A DNA stretch of 17,163 nucleotides, taken from DAOTVD01 sp034437075 (lineage in GTDB: Bacteria > Chloroflexota > Anaerolineae > Aggregatilineales > J027). Shown piece after piece: positions 14,867 through 17,163 of this stretch. Position 1 is the first letter of the stretch. Every line of letters starts with the position of its first letter. Location: NCBI GenBank assembly GCA_034437075.1, contig DAOTVD010000371.1, positions 1 through 17,163 of the forward strand, written 5' to 3'. The notes beneath the pieces were generated by a model. That model was not told the origin of the DNA. It did no database searches and worked only from the letters and a program-made list of their open reading frames with translations. The position numbers and the translations under genes are program-made.

Positions 14867-16849
14867 ATGCAAAGCTTATGGAATGATAGCGAAGCGCAAG
14901 CCTTCAGCCATGACCCCGTGCAAATGCGGGTCTATACCTCGCGTTTGTTGGGCCGCGATCCTGCGCTGGTGATGCATGGCGGCGGGAATACCTCGGTCAA
15001 GGCCACGGTTACAAATTTATTCGGCGAAGCGGTCGAGGTTTTATACGTCAAAGGTAGCGGCTGGGATTTGGCCACTATCGAAGCGCCGGGTTTTTCTCCT
15101 GTCAAGCTGGATGTGTTGCTGAAGCTGGCCGACATCCCCGACCTGACCGACTCGGACATCGTGCGCGAACAACGCGCGGGCTTGCTCGACCCCACCGCGC
15201 CGAATCCGTCCGTAGAAGCCATTTTGCACGCGGTCATCCCTCACAAATATGTCGATCATACCCACGCCGATGCACTCGTCACACTGACCAATAATCCGCA
15301 TGGTGATGACATTATCGGGGAAGTTTACGGCGACCGGGTGCTGGTCGTGCCGTATGTGATGCCGGGCTTTACCCTGGCGCGGGATGTCTATTTGCGCATC
15401 AAGGACTATGACTGGGCTGGCTCCGACATCGAAGGTATTGTCTTGATGAATCACGGGCTGTTCACCTTCCATGATGATGCGCGCATTGCCTACGAGAACA
15501 TGATTAAACTGGTCAGCGAAGCTGAGGATTATCTGAAGGCCAAAGGCGCGCCGAACGCCATTGCCAAGTCCGACAACGCGCCCGAAGTCGATACGCTGGC
15601 GCTGGCGAGCTTCCGCAAAGATGTCTCCTCCGCTGCCGGAAAGCCGATGCTCGCCCGCTTGAACGACTCCGCCGAGGCGCGCGGCTTCGCGAACCGCGAA
15701 AACGTCGCCGACATCGCGACGCGCGGCCCCATCACGCCCGATCATGTGATCCGCACTAAGCAAATTCCCGTCATTTTAGGGGATGGCGACGAAAACGCGG
15801 TCGCGGCCTTTGCGGAGGCTTACGCGGCCTATTTCCAACGCAACACGGATGGCAAACTTACGATGCTCGATCCCGCGCCGCGCTGGGCGGTGTGGCAAAA
15901 AGTGGGCACGCTGAGCTTCGGCGAAAACGCCAAGGCCGTGAACATCGTGCACGACATCACCGAACACACCATGCAGACCATCCAATGGGCGGAGGTGCTC
16001 GGCGGCTGGCAAGCTTTGCCCGAAAACGACATCTTCGACATGGAATATTGGGAGCTAGAGCAGGCTAAGCTGAAGAAGGGCGGTTCGTCGCCGCCTTTGC
16101 AAGGCAAGGTCGCCTTGGTGACCGGGGCCGCGAGCGGAATCGGGCGCGCCTGTGCGCAGGCGCTCGCGGGGCAGGGGGCCGCCGTGGTAGGGCTAGACAT
16201 CAACGCGGCGATAACATCCGAATTAGATAGCCGAGATACACGCGGGCTGGTGTGCGACCTGACCGACCCCGACGCGATAAACGAAGCCATCCGCACCACG
16301 GTTAAAACCTTCGGCGGGATTGATATTCTGGTCAGCAATGCCGGGATTTTCCCGCCCAGCTACACTATCGAAGACATGGACGCGGGTATCTGGGACAAGA
16401 GTCTCGCCATTAACTTGACCAGCCATCAGCGCTTGCTGCAAGCCTGCATCCCGTATCTGAAATGCGGCATTGACCCCACCGCGATTATCATCGGTTCTAA
16501 GAATTTTCCTGCGCCAGGGCCGGGCGCGGGGGCGTATTCTGTCGCCAAGGCGGGCGTCACACAATTGGCGCGTGTGGCCGCGCTAGAACTGGCGAAATTC
16601 GGCATCCGGGTTAACACGATTCATCCTGACGCGGTCTTTGATACGGGTATCTGGACGGACGATATTCTGGAAAAGCGGGCCAAGCATTACGGCCTGACTA
16701 TCCAAGAGTACAAGACCAAGAATCTGCTGAGCACGGAAATCACCTCGGCGGATGTGGCCGAATTGGTCTGTGTGATGGCCGGGCCGGTCTTTGGCAAAAC
16801 TACCGGCGCGCAAATCCCGATTGATGGGGGTAACGAGCGGGTAATTTAG
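14867..16849 (+). CDS. Bifunctional class II aldolase / short-chain dehydrogenase fusion
   Basis: The protein is 660 aa with two catalytic parts. Residues about 15-230 are a class II (RhaD/FucA-type) zinc aldolase: HGGGNTS and KGSGW phosphate/substrate motifs, E117, zinc ligands H131 and H133 in HTHAD, and H196 in NHGLF. Residues about 412-660 are a short-chain dehydrogenase: TGAASGIG (419-426), SNAG, and the catalytic pair Y557 and K561 in YSVAK. A linker domain of about 180 residues joins them. The layout matches rhamnulose-1-phosphate aldolase/lactaldehyde dehydrogenase fusions of similar length. No rhamnose isomerase or rhamnulose kinase lies here; instead mtnK and mtnA supply a 1-phosphoketose. 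Proposed: cleavage to DHAP plus (methylthio)acetaldehyde or acetaldehyde, then its oxidation or reduction. Architecture is sure, substrate inferred. Confidence 0.92.
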   Translation: MQSLWNDSEAQAFSHDPVQMRVYTSRLLGRDPALVMHGGGNTSVKATVTNLFGEAVEVLYVKGSGWDLATIEAPGFSPVKLDVLLKLADIPDLTDSDIVREQRAGLLDPTAPNPSVEAILHAVIPHKYVDHTHADALVTLTNNPHGDDIIGEVYGDRVLVVPYVMPGFTLARDVYLRIKDYDWAGSDIEGIVLMNHGLFTFHDDARIAYENMIKLVSEAEDYLKAKGAPNAIAKSDNAPEVDTLALASFRKDVSSAAGKPMLARLNDSAEARGFANRENVADIATRGPITPDHVIRTKQIPVILGDGDENAVAAFAEAYAAYFQRNTDGKLTMLDPAPRWAVWQKVGTLSFGENAKAVNIVHDITEHTMQTIQWAEVLGGWQALPENDIFDMEYWELEQAKLKKGGSSPPLQGKVALVTGAASGIGRACAQALAGQGAAVVGLDINAAITSELDSRDTRGLVCDLTDPDAINEAIRTTVKTFGGIDILVSNAGIFPPSYTIEDMDAGIWDKSLAINLTSHQRLLQACIPYLKCGIDPTAIIIGSKNFPAPGPGAGAYSVAKAGVTQLARVAALELAKFGIRVNTIHPDAVFDTGIWTDDILEKRAKHYGLTIQEYKTKNLLSTEITSADVAELVCVMAGPVFGKTTGAQIPIDGGNERVI

Positions 16850-16871
16850 GCTCGCGTGCTCGGCACCAGCC
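16849..16871 (+). terminator. Weak hairpin at the end of the catabolic operon
   Basis: GGCT (16849-16852) pairs with AGCC (16868-16871), and GTGC (16856-16859) pairs with GCAC (16863-16866), with an asymmetric internal loop. There is no T run, so any termination would be rho-dependent or weak. An extended -10-like TGATACAAT (16877-16885) follows but no good -35 was found. Confidence 0.3.
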
Positions 16872-16945
16872 AGGGATGATACAATGACATAACATAACCC
16901 TACAGGAAAAGGCTTCAGGCCCATACTGAGGATAACGTTCAGCCT

Positions 16946-17163
16946 GTGGATACAATCAATGCCCTAAAACGCTTCGGCCAGTATTTACTCGTCATGTTGC
17001 TTGACCTGGCGCTGTTTACTTTGGCTTATGTCGTGGTGTATTTTGTGCGCGTGCCCGCCCGTGCAGAGAATTTCGACGATTTGCTGCCCTACATGCTGGC
17101 CTTTAATCTCATAAACGTCGCGTTTTTGTATCTCAACGCGGTCTACCGTTATGTCTGGAGCCA
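16946..17163 (+). CDS. CapD/FlaA1-like polysaccharide biosynthesis protein, N-terminal fragment (3' partial)
   Basis: The frame from GTG at 16946 stays open to the window end (72 codons). The frame is closed by a TAA at 16895, and GTG is the first usual start; a GAGG lies 14 bases before it, rather far, and an ATG at codon 17 is the alternative. The product begins with a short amphipathic stretch, then a hydrophobic helix (LLVMLLDLALFTLAYVVVYF), a charged loop, a second helix, and LNAVYRYVWS. This pattern is typical of the N-terminal membrane domain of CapD/WbpM-type nucleotide-sugar epimerase/dehydratases, which act in surface polysaccharide synthesis. The catalytic Rossmann domain would lie outside the window. 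It looks unrelated to the sugar operon. Confidence 0.6.
   Translation, partial: MDTINALKRFGQYLLVMLLDLALFTLAYVVVYFVRVPARAENFDDLLPYMLAFNLINVAFLYLNAVYRYVWS

Noticed and set aside
14867..16849. Rhamnose catabolism operon
   Set aside because: The fusion resembles the rhamnulose-1-P type, but no rhamnose isomerase, rhamnulokinase or mutarotase gene lies in the window.

Overview
The window looks like a chromosomal piece of an uncultured-type bacterium, most plausibly a Chloroflexota (Anaerolineae-like) lineage. This rests on gene style: a GEVED/DUF11 surface protein with an LPXTG-like tail, a RbsABC-type sugar importer under a SorC regulator, and a CapD-like gene downstream. It is inference, not a phylogenetic result. 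Nearly all coding is on the + strand and tightly packed. No RNA genes, IS elements or CRISPR arrays were seen.

Layout. (1) 1-1974: the 3' part of a secreted GEVED/DUF11 protein ending in a cell-wall sorting signal, closed by a strong rho-independent terminator (1994-2048). (2) 2100-4177: a perfect consensus promoter (TTGACA-17-TATAAT), an operator-like palindrome, then a two-gene operon encoding a solute-binding-protein-like polypeptide without signal peptide and a SorC-family regulator, overlapping by ATGA. (3) 4187-16849: a second promoter and a matching operator, then a long catabolic operon. It encodes a secreted sugar-binding protein made of two near-identical tandem domains, a terminator-like hairpin, a double-ATPase ABC protein, an RbsC-type permease, a methylthioribose-kinase family protein (MtnK), a methylthioribose-1-phosphate isomerase family protein (MtnA), a split transketolase (two subunits), a RuBisCO-like protein (RLP), and a fused class II aldolase/short-chain dehydrogenase. 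(4) 16946-end: the start of a membrane-anchored CapD-like polysaccharide biosynthesis protein.

How the genes may work together (inference). The importer brings in a free 5-substituted pentose such as 5-methylthioribose or 5-deoxyribose. MtnK phosphorylates C1 and MtnA isomerises the product to a 1-phosphoketose. The aldolase/dehydrogenase fusion, related to the rhamnulose-1-phosphate aldolase/lactaldehyde dehydrogenase type, could then cleave it to DHAP plus an aldehyde and oxidise or reduce that aldehyde: a DHAP-shunt ending in one polypeptide. The RLP and split transketolase, whose genes overlap, suggest a second branch or a different substrate. That combination is the most novel part of the window. 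The classical methionine-salvage genes mtnB, mtnC/mtnX and mtnD are absent here. Both operons carry nearly the same 14-bp palindrome, so SorC probably controls both and responds to a phosphorylated intermediate.
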